Origin: Bacteroidales bacterium
GTDB lineage: Bacteria; Bacteroidota; Bacteroidia; Bacteroidales; ML635J-15
Length of the DNA: 64,000 nucleotides
Direction: 5' to 3'
Assembly (NCBI GenBank): GCA_017617125.1
Contig: JAFZWY010000008.1
Span: 142,386-206,385, forward strand
This document shows, piece after piece, positions 35,101 to 44,084 of this stretch; position 1 is the stretch's first letter; the number at the start of each line of letters is the position of its first letter. Below the pieces are notes generated by a model. The model searched no databases, was not told the origin of the DNA, and worked only from the letters and a program-made list of their open reading frames with translations. The position numbers were made by a program, and so were the translations under genes.

Positions 35101-36336
35101 ATGGATTTAATAATTGGAGCAGGAATAACGGGACTTACTTACGCAGCGCGAACATCTAACGACTATTTGATAGTTGAAAAGGAAAGTGAGATTGGCGGAT
35201 ATTGCCGTACTCATTATTCGGGCGACTATGTATGGGACTATTCTGGACATTTCTTTCATTTCCAGCACCCGGAAATTAAGGATTATGTAATGGAAAAGTT
35301 GTCTAAGGACGAAGTCCTTAATGTTTATAAATATACACAGATATATTACAAAGGTCGTCTTGTTGATTATCCTTTCCAGATGAATATACATCAGCTCGAA
35401 AAGGAAGAATTTATTGATTGCCTGTACGATCTTTTCGCAGTAAAACGTGAAGGCGATGTCAAATCTTTCAAGGAAATGTTGTATGCAAAGTTCGGTAAGT
35501 CTATTTCCGAAAAATTCCTAATCCCATATAATGAGAAACTGTATGCAACGGACCTTGACAGTCTTGATGTTGATGCAATGGGACGTTTCTTTCCATACGC
35601 CGACAAAGAACAGATAATATTGAATTTCAGAAATTCCAGGAATCAGTCGTACAATTCGTTTTTCTTGTATCCTAAACGAGGCGTGATAAAGGTTGTAGAG
35701 TCGGTAGCTTCAAGGGTAGATGCTAATAAAATAGCCTTGAATGAGCAGCTCGTTTCTATTGATATCGAGAAAAAAATAGCCGTAACCGACAAGCGAACAA
35801 TCCAATACGATAATTTGATTTCGACGGTTCCGTTCCCATGTCTGCTCGATATGGCACAGGTGCCATACGACAGAAATGTGTATTCGTGCAACAAGGTTGT
35901 TGTGTTCAATATTGGCTTCGACAGGAAAGGTGCCGATACGAAAAACAACTGGATATATTTCCCCGATAAGGACATAGTTTTCTATCGTGTAGGATTCTAT
36001 GACAATATTATTGGCCTTGACAAAATGTCGCTGTACGTGGAAGTCGGATTCGCTCATAACGATATGGTGGATGAAAAGGCATTGTATAAGCGTGTTCTAG
36101 CCGATTTAAAGAAAGTTGGAATCGTCGGTTCGGAACAAGTTGTCGACTATGAATGCGTTGTGATGAATCCTGCTTATGTTCATATCACACAGAAGTCGGA
36201 AACCGACAAGGTTGAAAAGATGAATTTGTTGAATTCGCGAGGAATATATTCTATCGGACGTTATGGAGAATGGAAATACTGTTCGCTAGAAGACAATATG
36301 CACGATGCGTTTATGCTGGCAGAAAGACTAAAATAG
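35101..36336 (+). CDS. FAD-dependent oxidoreductase, UDP-galactopyranose-mutase-like
   Basis: The 411-residue flavoprotein starts with the dinucleotide fold IIGAGITGLTYA and then EKESEIGGYCRTHYSGDYVWDYSGHFFHF. The C-terminal FAD site is RGIYSIGRYGEWKYCSLEDNMHDAFM. The pattern is that of UGM/protoporphyrinogen-oxidase-like proteins of polysaccharide loci. It may make or modify a nucleotide sugar such as a furanose. It ends the plus-strand run and is convergent with a second GT2 gene 6 bp away. Confidence 0.82.
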   Translation: MDLIIGAGITGLTYAARTSNDYLIVEKESEIGGYCRTHYSGDYVWDYSGHFFHFQHPEIKDYVMEKLSKDEVLNVYKYTQIYYKGRLVDYPFQMNIHQLEKEEFIDCLYDLFAVKREGDVKSFKEMLYAKFGKSISEKFLIPYNEKLYATDLDSLDVDAMGRFFPYADKEQIILNFRNSRNQSYNSFFLYPKRGVIKVVESVASRVDANKIALNEQLVSIDIEKKIAVTDKRTIQYDNLISTVPFPCLLDMAQVPYDRNVYSCNKVVVFNIGFDRKGADTKNNWIYFPDKDIVFYRVGFYDNIIGLDKMSLYVEVGFAHNDMVDEKALYKRVLADLKKVGIVGSEQVVDYECVVMNPAYVHITQKSETDKVEKMNLLNSRGIYSIGRYGEWKYCSLEDNMHDAFMLAERLK

Positions 36337-36342
36337 TTGCGT

Positions 36343-37242
36343 TTAGCTATTTCTCAAGAATCCCGCAACGACATTTTTTCGGAGGATTATTATAGCCTTT
36401 CCTTTCGAAGGACGAAAACTAATTGCGTAGTATGCCCATAGCAGTACAGAACCGCAGTTTTTGGCAATTTCCCATATTGCCTTTGTGAACACTCTTATCG
36501 GATTTTTCTTTTTGTACCTGATACGTTCGCTTTTTCCAATTCCTATTCCAATTTTTTTTATGTAATCGTATGTGGTTCTTGATGCAGGTATGAGATGTTC
36601 AACGGCAATGTTTCCGAAATAATATATTTTTTGTTTGTCTGCTTTCAGTCGATAGAAGAAGTCTTTTTCTTCGCCGCCTAGAAGCATGTTCCACTTTCTG
36701 CCAAGTTGTGTGTCGAATGTTCCGTATTTCTCAAATGCATAGCGGTTTACGCCCATGTTTGCTCCTACCGGGTACGACATTCCGTTGAACATTCCAGTTC
36801 CTTCGCCTTTGTCTGTGACAGCAAATAAGGGCATTGTCCAGCATGATACCCACTTGGGTATTCCAGTTTCGAAAACAGGAACGACCTTTCCTCCGAAAGC
36901 CAGGATGTTATGATTCTTAAGGTTTTCGCTAAGTGAGCGCAGGTAGTTTTTGCCTACAGAGGTGTCGTCGTCAAGAAAAATTAGAAATTCACCTTTGCTT
37001 TCTTCTATACCTCTATTGCGTGCTTGCGATAGTCCGTTTTGCAGTTCGGTAACAATCTTAATGTTTATATTGGGATAGTCATGTCTGAACCTGTCGGCTT
37101 CATCTAATGTATTGTCGGTGCTGTTGTTGTTGACGAGTACAATTTCGTAGTCGTCGGCAGGATAGTCGTTGTTGGCAATACGCGACAACGCATCGTACAG
37201 GTACTTGGCTCGATTGTATGTGCAGACAATTACTGAAATCAT
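36343..37242 (-). CDS. family 2 glycosyltransferase, partner of YfhO
   Basis: The 299-residue protein has VIVCTYNRAKYL, VLVNNNSTDNT and the DxD motif FLDDDTSVG, and GGEEKDFFYR as the likely catalytic-base region. A C-terminal hydrophobic segment (VLLWAYYAISF) may attach it to the membrane. It starts 7 bp after the YfhO stop codon, so they form one operon. That recalls the CsbB/YfhO lipoteichoic-acid glycosylation pair of Bacillus, although this GT2 is not an obvious CsbB orthologue. Confidence 0.88.
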   Translation of the reverse strand: MISVIVCTYNRAKYLYDALSRIANNDYPADDYEIVLVNNNSTDNTLDEADRFRHDYPNINIKIVTELQNGLSQARNRGIEESKGEFLIFLDDDTSVGKNYLRSLSENLKNHNILAFGGKVVPVFETGIPKWVSCWTMPLFAVTDKGEGTGMFNGMSYPVGANMGVNRYAFEKYGTFDTQLGRKWNMLLGGEEKDFFYRLKADKQKIYYFGNIAVEHLIPASRTTYDYIKKIGIGIGKSERIRYKKKNPIRVFTKAIWEIAKNCGSVLLWAYYAISFRPSKGKAIIILRKNVVAGFLRNS

Positions 37243-37249
37243 TTTCCAA

Positions 37250-39739
37250 TTATGCTTTGACAGCGATTTTCTGTGCCTTTTCTTTCTTGTATTTCAGGTA
37301 AATGGCACCTGCAACCAAGATTGCTAGTAAAACAGAGAATGCTATCGAAACAATGTCCCATACTTTAATCATCGGAGCTTCGTTTATAAATTCAACCTTA
37401 TGCTGTCCGGCTGGTATAACCATTGCGCGGAGTATGTAGTTGACACGGAAATATTCGGCTGGTTGTCCGTCGATGTATGCTTTCCAGTCGGGCGCGTAGT
37501 AGATTTCGGAGAATACAGCCAGTTGTTCCTTGTCGGCAATTGTGCTGTAAACCAGATAATCTGGGTTGTATGGTTTCTGGTGTGTCATTTCGATGGCAGA
37601 AGTAGTATCGCGCGACAGGTTTTTACCTTCAACATAGCTTGCAAACCTCTTGTCGATAATCGCAGTGTCGGCGGGATTGAAGTCGTTGAGCGCGAGAATC
37701 TCTGCATTTGCATCGTCAACCAACTGGCATCCATCAACAAACCATGCACTTCCGAGAGCTGCAGGATTGCGCTGTACCATGCTCGATCCTTGCTGGTCGG
37801 GAACAATGAAGTATCGAGTGTTCAGCATGTTTATTACGTTCATGTTCAGTTCTTTCACCATGTAGAAGTCGATGAGGTCCTGATAGCGACGGAATTTTGC
37901 CCCGTGGTATCCGCCTATCGAATGGTGGAATGCCGATGTGCGTGCGTCGTTGAACGTGCTTGTAGTTAAATTCATAACTCGGAAATCCTTGTCGCCGAAG
38001 CGTTCTGCGTACTGGTCGATTGTGCTATCGTCTTTTGTAGGCTTCAGTTCGGCTTCCTTTTTCGACATGTAGCTGTCGTCGTTGAGGTATCTGCGGTCGA
38101 CTGTCCACAGGTCGAAGATTACTAGCAGGGCGATTACGGCAGTGGTTACGATAATGGCAACTTTTTGTTTCTTTTCCTTCATGTTGATTGCAAAGAAAAT
38201 TGTTGCAGCCGAAAGCAGAATTAGTATTATCGATCTCCACGAATCGGAAGAGAACAAGTCCTGTCTGTCCTGAATGAAAATTTCCTGGATTTTTGGCCAG
38301 CCGTCACCGTACTGTGGCGCCATCTGTTCGTCGATTGCACCTGCAAACGAGAAAGAACCAGACATAATTAATACAATAAGTATTATGCCACATGTAATAC
38401 CTGTAGATGCATAAAGGGCAATTTTCAGTTTTTTCTTGTCGATTCCGTTGTCGAAAATGTTCTTCAGGGCAAGGACAGCCATCATTACCATTGCTACATT
38501 TGCAATTACGAGGCTCATCGACGGGGTGCGGAACTTATTGTACCCAGGTAGGTGGTCGAACAGAAATCCATTGACACCCATAAGGTTTTTGCCCCACGAC
38601 AATATTATTGCCATGATTGTGATTGCGAGCAGCCACCAGCGTTCTGGTCCTTTTACAATGAATAGTCCAAGGATGAATAGGAATACTACAATTGCACCGA
38701 AGTACACAGGTCCGGAGGTAAATGGCTGGTCGCCCCAGTAGAGCGGAGCATTTTTGATTCGGAAGTTCTTGTAGGTTTCAGATTTCTTGTCAACAGGTTC
38801 GTTAGAACCGCCACCGAAGCTTCCGGGAACAAGAAGAGTGTATGTTTCGCCGATTCCGTAGCTCCATGCGAAGGCGTAGTCCTTGTTAAGACCAACCTTG
38901 TTTTTGTCTTGCGAGTGTTCGATGTCGCCCGACAGCGATTCGGGAGTGACGGTAATTTCTGAGCCACCGCGCATGGTGTATTTCGAGTATTCGTAACTGG
39001 TCATAAGCAGGCGGGCATTGCCACCAACTGCAAAGATTGCGCCTACTATAAGTATGCAAATTGCCGTTCCGAACTGTTTGAAGGTCTTGTCCTTTATTGC
39101 GTAAATCAGATAAACAATTCCGAGGATTATCACTGATAGGAGAGTGTAGTAGGTAATTTGCAGGTGGTTGAACCCAATCTGGATACCAAGTGCAAAAGTA
39201 AAAAGTATTCCTCCCCAGATGTATTTTTTCTTGAGAGTCAGTATTATTCCACTGAATATCGGTGCAACCATTGCCAGTGCCCATGCCTTCGACAAGTGTC
39301 CCGCCTCGATAATTATAATATTGTAGCTGCCAAGTCCGAATGCCAATGCTCCGATTGCGCTGAGCCATGGATTTACGCCTAATGCAACCATACTTATGTA
39401 GAATCCTAATAAGTAGAGGAATATGATACCTATGTTTTTTGACCAGCCGAGCCAGTCGAGGTCCAATATATCCTTTGCTCTGAAAATAGAATCCTGCGGT
39501 TTGTTTGTTATCTGATATGTTGGCATTCCGCAGAACATTGCGCTGTTCCAGTGCGTGTATATTCCTGTCTCCTTCAAAAAATCCTTTTGTTCTTTAACCA
39601 TTCCGAGCCAGTTGCGGTCGTCACCTTGGTTAAGCACTTTGTTGGTGGTGACTAACTTGTCAAAAAACAGAATGGAAATAAGGAAGAATATTATCACTAT
39701 TCCTACGTGTGTCAGAACGTTCTTTACTATTGGTTTCAT
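37250..39739 (-). CDS. YfhO-family polytopic membrane protein
   Basis: The 829-residue product starts MKPIVKNVLTHVGIVIIFFLISILFF. This start is chosen because a minus-strand -7 box lies 28 nt upstream and because the longer frame (to 39946) would run antisense through the CCA-enzyme gene. It has about a dozen membrane helices, a large extracytoplasmic domain near the C-terminus (about 560-790) and a last helix. In Bacillus, YfhO is needed to transfer sugars from a lipid carrier to lipoteichoic acid outside the membrane; its role in Bacteroidetes is unknown. Confidence 0.87.
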   Translation of the reverse strand: MKPIVKNVLTHVGIVIIFFLISILFFDKLVTTNKVLNQGDDRNWLGMVKEQKDFLKETGIYTHWNSAMFCGMPTYQITNKPQDSIFRAKDILDLDWLGWSKNIGIIFLYLLGFYISMVALGVNPWLSAIGALAFGLGSYNIIIIEAGHLSKAWALAMVAPIFSGIILTLKKKYIWGGILFTFALGIQIGFNHLQITYYTLLSVIILGIVYLIYAIKDKTFKQFGTAICILIVGAIFAVGGNARLLMTSYEYSKYTMRGGSEITVTPESLSGDIEHSQDKNKVGLNKDYAFAWSYGIGETYTLLVPGSFGGGSNEPVDKKSETYKNFRIKNAPLYWGDQPFTSGPVYFGAIVVFLFILGLFIVKGPERWWLLAITIMAIILSWGKNLMGVNGFLFDHLPGYNKFRTPSMSLVIANVAMVMMAVLALKNIFDNGIDKKKLKIALYASTGITCGIILIVLIMSGSFSFAGAIDEQMAPQYGDGWPKIQEIFIQDRQDLFSSDSWRSIILILLSAATIFFAINMKEKKQKVAIIVTTAVIALLVIFDLWTVDRRYLNDDSYMSKKEAELKPTKDDSTIDQYAERFGDKDFRVMNLTTSTFNDARTSAFHHSIGGYHGAKFRRYQDLIDFYMVKELNMNVINMLNTRYFIVPDQQGSSMVQRNPAALGSAWFVDGCQLVDDANAEILALNDFNPADTAIIDKRFASYVEGKNLSRDTTSAIEMTHQKPYNPDYLVYSTIADKEQLAVFSEIYYAPDWKAYIDGQPAEYFRVNYILRAMVIPAGQHKVEFINEAPMIKVWDIVSIAFSVLLAILVAGAIYLKYKKEKAQKIAVKA

Positions 39740-39767
39740 ATCAAATCTTGATGTTACAATTAAAATA

Positions 39768-39775
39768 CAAAGGTA
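39768..39775 (-). promoter_or_regulatory. -7 box for yfhO-GT2
   Basis: The minus strand reads TACCTTTG 28 nt before the YfhO ATG. It faces away from the CCA-enzyme box at 39824, so the 112-bp gap is a divergent promoter region. Confidence 0.65.
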
Positions 39776-39823
39776 ATGCTTTTTTGCTATTGCACAAGTT
39801 GTGTTTCCAAGTCCTTTTTTTCT

Positions 39824-39831
39824 TACCTTTG
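39824..39831 (+). promoter_or_regulatory. -7 box for the CCA-enzyme gene
   Basis: TACCTTTG ends 20 nt before the TTG start codon at 39852. Confidence 0.65.
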
Positions 39832-39851
39832 CAGTCCAAAAATCGTAAGTC

Positions 39852-41273
39852 TTGGAAAACGGCAAGTACATAGAGTTTGTGTCCGACAAAATATTTGCGG
39901 AAGTGTCCGAAGTCGCTGAACGCGAAAATGTTGATGTTTTTGTCATTGGCGGCTATGTGCGCGACCGCTTTTTGAAGCGTCGGGGCAAGAACGACATTGA
40001 TATTGTTGTCGATGGCGATGGCGTTGACTTTGCCCGCAAGCTGGCAGCGCACCTTAAGGTGAAGAAGGTTAGCATTTTCAAGACATACGGCACAGCGATG
40101 TTCGTATACAAGGATACCGAACTCGAGTTTGTCGGGGCGCGCAAGGAATCGTACAATTTCGATAGCCGCAACCCGATTGTCGAACGCGGAAGCATCGAAG
40201 ATGACCAGAGGCGGCGTGATTTTACAATAAATGCCTTGGCTATAAGCCTTAACAAACGCAATTTCGGTAAATTAGTCGACCCGTTTAATGGTTTGGAAGA
40301 CCTATATTTCCGTACCATCAGGACACCGCTCGAACCGTCAATAACTTTTTCCGACGACCCATTGCGTATGCTTCGTGCTATTCGCTTTGCTTCGCAGCTC
40401 GATTTCCAGATTCATCCCGAATGCCTTACGGCAATTCACGACAATCGCGAGAGAATCAAGATAATAACCCAGGAGCGCATTCATACCGAACTTAACAAGA
40501 TTCTCGAAAGCAAAAGGCCGTCGATTGGGTTGAAGTTATTGTTCGACACAGGCTTGCTCGAAATCATATTCCCCGAGTTGTACCAGCTTTCCGGTGTTAC
40601 GGTTCAGGAAGGGCTAGGGCACAAGGATATTTTCCTGCATACTATCCAGGTAGTTGACAATGTCGCAGAAAAAAGCGATGACCTTTGGTTGCGCTGGGCT
40701 GCATTGTTGCACGACATAGGCAAGTTGAAGACAAAACGCTTCGTTGAAGGCACCGGATGGACCTTCTATTCTCACAATACCGTGGGAGCCAACATGGTGC
40801 CGAAGATTTTCACGCGCATGCACCTGCCTCTCAACGAGAAGATGAAGTTTGTACAGAAGATGGTTGATTTGCACATGCGTCCCATCGCGCTCGTAGAGGA
40901 CATTGTTACCGATTCTGCTATCCGACGTCTTATTGTCGACGCTGGCGACGATATCGATGCCCTGATGACCCTCTGCGAGTCGGATATTACTTCGCGTAAC
41001 GAGAAAAAGGTTGCTCAGTTCATTGAAAATTTCAAGCTTGTGCGTCAGAAGATAGTGGAAGTGGAAGAACGTGATTCGCTACGCAATTTCCAGCCGCCAA
41101 TCTCAGGAGAAGAGATTATGGAATACTTCGGTATTGAACCGTCGCGAGTAGTGGGCGAAATAAAAAATGCCGTACGTGAGGCTATTCTCGACGGCGTAAT
41201 TCCTAACGATTACGAAAAAGCCCATGAGTTTATGGTGCAGAAAGGAAAAGAGCTGGGATTGGGAAAGAATTGA
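39852..41273 (+). CDS. cca: CCA-adding tRNA nucleotidyltransferase with HD domain
   Basis: The 473-residue protein has the class II nucleotidyltransferase start VFVIGGYVRDRFLKR and the catalytic carboxylates in NDIDIVVDGDG. RRRDFTINALAI and the basic DPLRMLRAIRFASQL block follow. An HD domain follows (LLHDIGKLKTKRF near 285-297). It repairs or adds the 3' CCA of tRNAs, or acts as a poly(A) polymerase. The start must be the TTG at 39852: no ATG occurs before the catalytic motif, and the promoter is correctly spaced for it. Confidence 0.92.
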   Translation: MENGKYIEFVSDKIFAEVSEVAERENVDVFVIGGYVRDRFLKRRGKNDIDIVVDGDGVDFARKLAAHLKVKKVSIFKTYGTAMFVYKDTELEFVGARKESYNFDSRNPIVERGSIEDDQRRRDFTINALAISLNKRNFGKLVDPFNGLEDLYFRTIRTPLEPSITFSDDPLRMLRAIRFASQLDFQIHPECLTAIHDNRERIKIITQERIHTELNKILESKRPSIGLKLLFDTGLLEIIFPELYQLSGVTVQEGLGHKDIFLHTIQVVDNVAEKSDDLWLRWAALLHDIGKLKTKRFVEGTGWTFYSHNTVGANMVPKIFTRMHLPLNEKMKFVQKMVDLHMRPIALVEDIVTDSAIRRLIVDAGDDIDALMTLCESDITSRNEKKVAQFIENFKLVRQKIVEVEERDSLRNFQPPISGEEIMEYFGIEPSRVVGEIKNAVREAILDGVIPNDYEKAHEFMVQKGKELGLGKN

Positions 41274-41311
41274 TAAATTGAGGATTTGAAAATTTGATAA
41301 TTCGAAGATTT

Positions 41312-41321
41312 GGCTTACGCC
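41312..41321 (-). repeat. mini-hairpin, reverse orientation
   Basis: GGC-TTAC-GCC on the plus strand reads GGC-GTAA-GCC on the minus strand, the same GNNA-loop type as the arrays at 6-8.5 kb. It is embedded in ATTTGAAAATTTGA low-complexity sequence. Confidence 0.6.
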
Positions 41322-41370
41322 GAGCTAAAGGTTAACTTCGTTGAGCTAAAGGTTGAAGATTTGAAATAAA

Positions 41371-41394
41371 AAAGGCATCTTGCGATGCCTTTTT
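41371..41394. terminator. bidirectional terminator between cca and ilvE
   Basis: A perfect 9-bp stem AAAGGCATC / GATGCCTTT with loop TTGC is flanked by A and T runs. It serves both convergent genes. Confidence 0.92.
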
Positions 41395-41397
41395 CAA

Positions 41398-42423
41398 TTA
41401 AATGTTTTCAAGTATTGTAATCCAACCGAACGGGTCTGGAATATCGCCGTACTGGATGCCAACGAGAGTTTCGTACATCTTTGTCGACCACTTGCCTGGT
41501 TTGCCGTCGGGGCAGTAAACGTAGTGCTTGTTTTCGTCGATGTCAACGATTTCGCCAATTGGAGAAATAACGGCTGCTGTTCCGCATGCACCAGCTTCTT
41601 CGAAAGTAGGAAGTTCGGCAACGTCAACAGGACGTCTTTCAACCTTCAAGCCAATGTACTTGGCAACTTCTTCGAGGCTCTTGTTGGTGATTGACGGAAG
41701 GATTGATGTCGATTTTGGTGTGATATAGGTGTTGTCCTTAATTGCGAAGAAGTTTGCTGCACCGATTTCGTCGATGTACTTCTTTTCGCGGCAATCCAAG
41801 TACATAGGTGAGCCGTAACCTGCTTCGTGAGCCTTTTCGAGACCGCGGAAGCTAGCTGCATAGTTGCCACCGACCTTCATTGTACCTGTTCCAAGTGGAG
41901 CAGCGCGGTCCGAATCCCTGATGATAGCGATTTTTACAGGGTTGAAACCTTCCTTGAAGTAAGGACCAACTGGTGTAACGAAGATGAGGAATGTGTATTC
42001 GTCGGCAGGATGAACACCAACCTTTGCGCCCGAACCGTAGAGCAACGGACGGATGTACAACGAAGCGCCAGTTCCGTACGGTGGAATGAAGTCGGCATTG
42101 AGTTCAACGACTTTCTTTACCATGTCGAAGAACAATTTGTCGTCAACCTGAGCCATGTAAATGCCGGCAGCCGAGTCTTTCAGTCGCTTGCAGTTTTCTT
42201 CCCAGCGGAACAAACGTACCTTGCCGTCCTTGCCGCGGTAAGCCTTCATTCCTTCGAAAGCTTCCTGTCCGTAGTGCAATGCGGTGGATGCGATGTGGAT
42301 GTTGATGTATTCCGAATCACTAACTTCTATTTCTCCCCATTTGCCGTTTTTCCAAACGCAACGTACATTATAGTTCGTCTTTACATATCCGAACGGGAGT
42401 TTTGACCATTCTAAATTCTGCAT
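41398..42423 (-). CDS. ilvE: branched-chain amino acid aminotransferase
   Basis: The 341-residue class IV PLP enzyme interconverts Leu/Ile/Val and their keto acids with glutamate. Motifs include LHYGQEAFEGMKAYRG, RPLLYGSGAKVGVHPADEYTF, the PLP lysine region EKKYIDEIGAANFF, and the late GTAAVISPIGEI. Length fits the type II BCAT branch. It lies 28 bp downstream of the alkaline phosphatase gene on the same strand and may share its transcript. Confidence 0.95.
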   Translation of the reverse strand: MQNLEWSKLPFGYVKTNYNVRCVWKNGKWGEIEVSDSEYINIHIASTALHYGQEAFEGMKAYRGKDGKVRLFRWEENCKRLKDSAAGIYMAQVDDKLFFDMVKKVVELNADFIPPYGTGASLYIRPLLYGSGAKVGVHPADEYTFLIFVTPVGPYFKEGFNPVKIAIIRDSDRAAPLGTGTMKVGGNYAASFRGLEKAHEAGYGSPMYLDCREKKYIDEIGAANFFAIKDNTYITPKSTSILPSITNKSLEEVAKYIGLKVERRPVDVAELPTFEEAGACGTAAVISPIGEIVDIDENKHYVYCPDGKPGKWSTKMYETLVGIQYGDIPDPFGWITILENI

Positions 42424-42451
42424 ATTGTTAAAAATTATTTGTTGTTACATA

Positions 42452-43831
42452 TTATTTTTCCAGGAATGACTTTATTACACCGAAAATTTCGGTGTTGTCG
42501 AGTATAGGAGTTGTTGTTCCTACTGCATAAACAGGGACTTTTGCGCAGGTGTGGGCTGTTGTGGAGAATCCTACCGACGCCTTGCGGTTCATAATCTGGC
42601 AGAAAGCATAAGCCATTGGATTGATACCGTTGTATTTCGACTTGGCTTCGTCCTTTGCGCGGTTCGATTTTGCGTTAATTGCAGCGTAAGCTTCGTTTAG
42701 CAATGCTTGTTCGTCTGCCGAAAAATCCATGTCTGTTCCCATGAAGTACTTTGATGCCAGGTCGGTATAGTCTTTCATCGAAACGTTTTCTTCGTTCTTT
42801 GTCTGCTTCTTTATTACAGATGCGAACTTCGACATCGACATTTTCTGCTTGCTAAGTATTCCAAAGTCCGATTCGTAGCCATTGTCGGCAATGCCTAGCG
42901 ATACACCGCCTGTTTCGTGGTCGGCGGTAATTATTATCATGGTTTCGTTTTTGTGCTGCAAGTAGAAATTGTAAGCCACTTCAATGGCATTGTCGAAATC
43001 CTCCATTTCACCGATGATTGTGCCGGCATCGTTGTCGTGGGCGGCGTAGTCGATTTTACCACCTTCCACCATCATAAAGAACCCTTTTTTGTTGTCGAGA
43101 TGCACAATTGCGGTTTCCACTATTTCGGCGAGCGAGTTGCCAGGAGCTCCTTCGCGGTCGATGGCGTAAGGCATGCTTGCGTCTTTTTCGAGGGTTTCGT
43201 TGGTGAAAATAACTTTTGTGTCGTGGCTTTTAAGTGAAGCGATTGCTTTTAGTGATGTAAAAGTCAAGTAACCGGACTCTTGGTATATTGTCATCAAATC
43301 CTTTTCATCCTTTTTGTTGCCGGTCTGCTTTAGCAGTCCGCCGCCACCGAAAAAGTCGAAGTTGCTTTCTGGAAGCTGAAGACCTATCTGGTAGTAGTTT
43401 TTGCGTGTGGGTTGGTTGGCATAGAACGAAGCAGGGGTGGCGTGGTTCATTGGTGCGGTGCTTATAATGCCGACTTTCATTCCCATTTCCTTGGCTACCT
43501 TGGCTATCGATTTCGGCTGGCTGCCGGTTTCTGAATAAGCGATTTCTCCAACGTTGAACTTTTCTCCGCAGGCAATGGCCGAACCTGCAGCTCCCGAATC
43601 GGTTATGCGGCGGTTTTTGCAAACCGTGCTGCACATCGAAAGCAATGGCAGTTTGTTGATTGTTGATTGTGAGAATCCACTTTTGCCTTCCTTCTCTGCG
43701 AGATATGCTTCATAAAGGTCGACATCTATTTGCCCCATACCATCACCGATGAACAAGAAGACATATTTCTGTGCATTGGCAAACGTAATGGTTGCCAGCA
43801 ATATTATGACAATAATAAAACACTTTCTCAT
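42452..43831 (-). CDS. secreted alkaline phosphatase
   Basis: The ATG at 43831 starts a signal peptide (MRKCFIIVIILLATITFANAQ). It is preferred to the ATG at 43852. The 459-residue product has the metal site FLFIGDGMGQ, the nucleophile region ITDSGAAGSAIACG, the zinc/magnesium region GFFMMVEGGKIDYAAHDND and ITADHETGGV. It releases phosphate from organic esters in the periplasm. A -7-like box (minus CATATTTG at 43850-43857) is one base off consensus. Confidence 0.92.
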   Translation of the reverse strand: MRKCFIIVIILLATITFANAQKYVFLFIGDGMGQIDVDLYEAYLAEKEGKSGFSQSTINKLPLLSMCSTVCKNRRITDSGAAGSAIACGEKFNVGEIAYSETGSQPKSIAKVAKEMGMKVGIISTAPMNHATPASFYANQPTRKNYYQIGLQLPESNFDFFGGGGLLKQTGNKKDEKDLMTIYQESGYLTFTSLKAIASLKSHDTKVIFTNETLEKDASMPYAIDREGAPGNSLAEIVETAIVHLDNKKGFFMMVEGGKIDYAAHDNDAGTIIGEMEDFDNAIEVAYNFYLQHKNETMIIITADHETGGVSLGIADNGYESDFGILSKQKMSMSKFASVIKKQTKNEENVSMKDYTDLASKYFMGTDMDFSADEQALLNEAYAAINAKSNRAKDEAKSKYNGINPMAYAFCQIMNRKASVGFSTTAHTCAKVPVYAVGTTTPILDNTEIFGVIKSFLEK

Positions 43832-43942
43832 CGTACATTTATTTGTGTGCAAATATGAAAAAAATAATTGGCATTAACTAGAGTTTTTATGAATAGATAC
43901 TAACAATTGGTTTCTATGGCTGAGCCGTTTCTGAGTTTCTAT

Positions 43943-43978
43943 GTGCTGCGCACGTTTAACTTCGTTGAGGGCTTCGCC
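43943..43978 (-). repeat. mini-hairpins in reverse orientation
   Basis: GTGC-TGC-GCAC (43943-43953) and GGC-TTC-GCC (43970-43978, GGC-GAA-GCC on the minus strand) lie in the divergent gap between the phosphatase and S9 peptidase genes. They are followed by repeated GTTTCACGTTTCAAG-like sequence up to 44040. Confidence 0.65.
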
Positions 43979-44066
43979 GTTCAGGTTTCACGTTTCACGT
44001 TTCAAGTTTCAGGTTCAACGTTTAAAGTTCAAAATTCAATGATTTGAAATCGTAACCATTTTGCGT

Positions 44067-44074
44067 TATCTTTG
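44067..44074 (+). promoter_or_regulatory. -7 box for the S9 peptidase gene; decides its start
   Basis: TATCTTTG lies 10 nt before ATG 44085 and 16 nt before ATG 44091. A longer reading frame beginning with TTG at 44061 would contain the promoter, so it is rejected. Confidence 0.65.
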
Positions 44075-44084
44075 CACAAAAATT

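Noticed and set aside
39740..39946. N-terminal extension of YfhO to 39946
   Set aside because: The extension is antisense to the CCA-enzyme start, has no signal features, and the -7 box at 39768-39775 would lie inside it.
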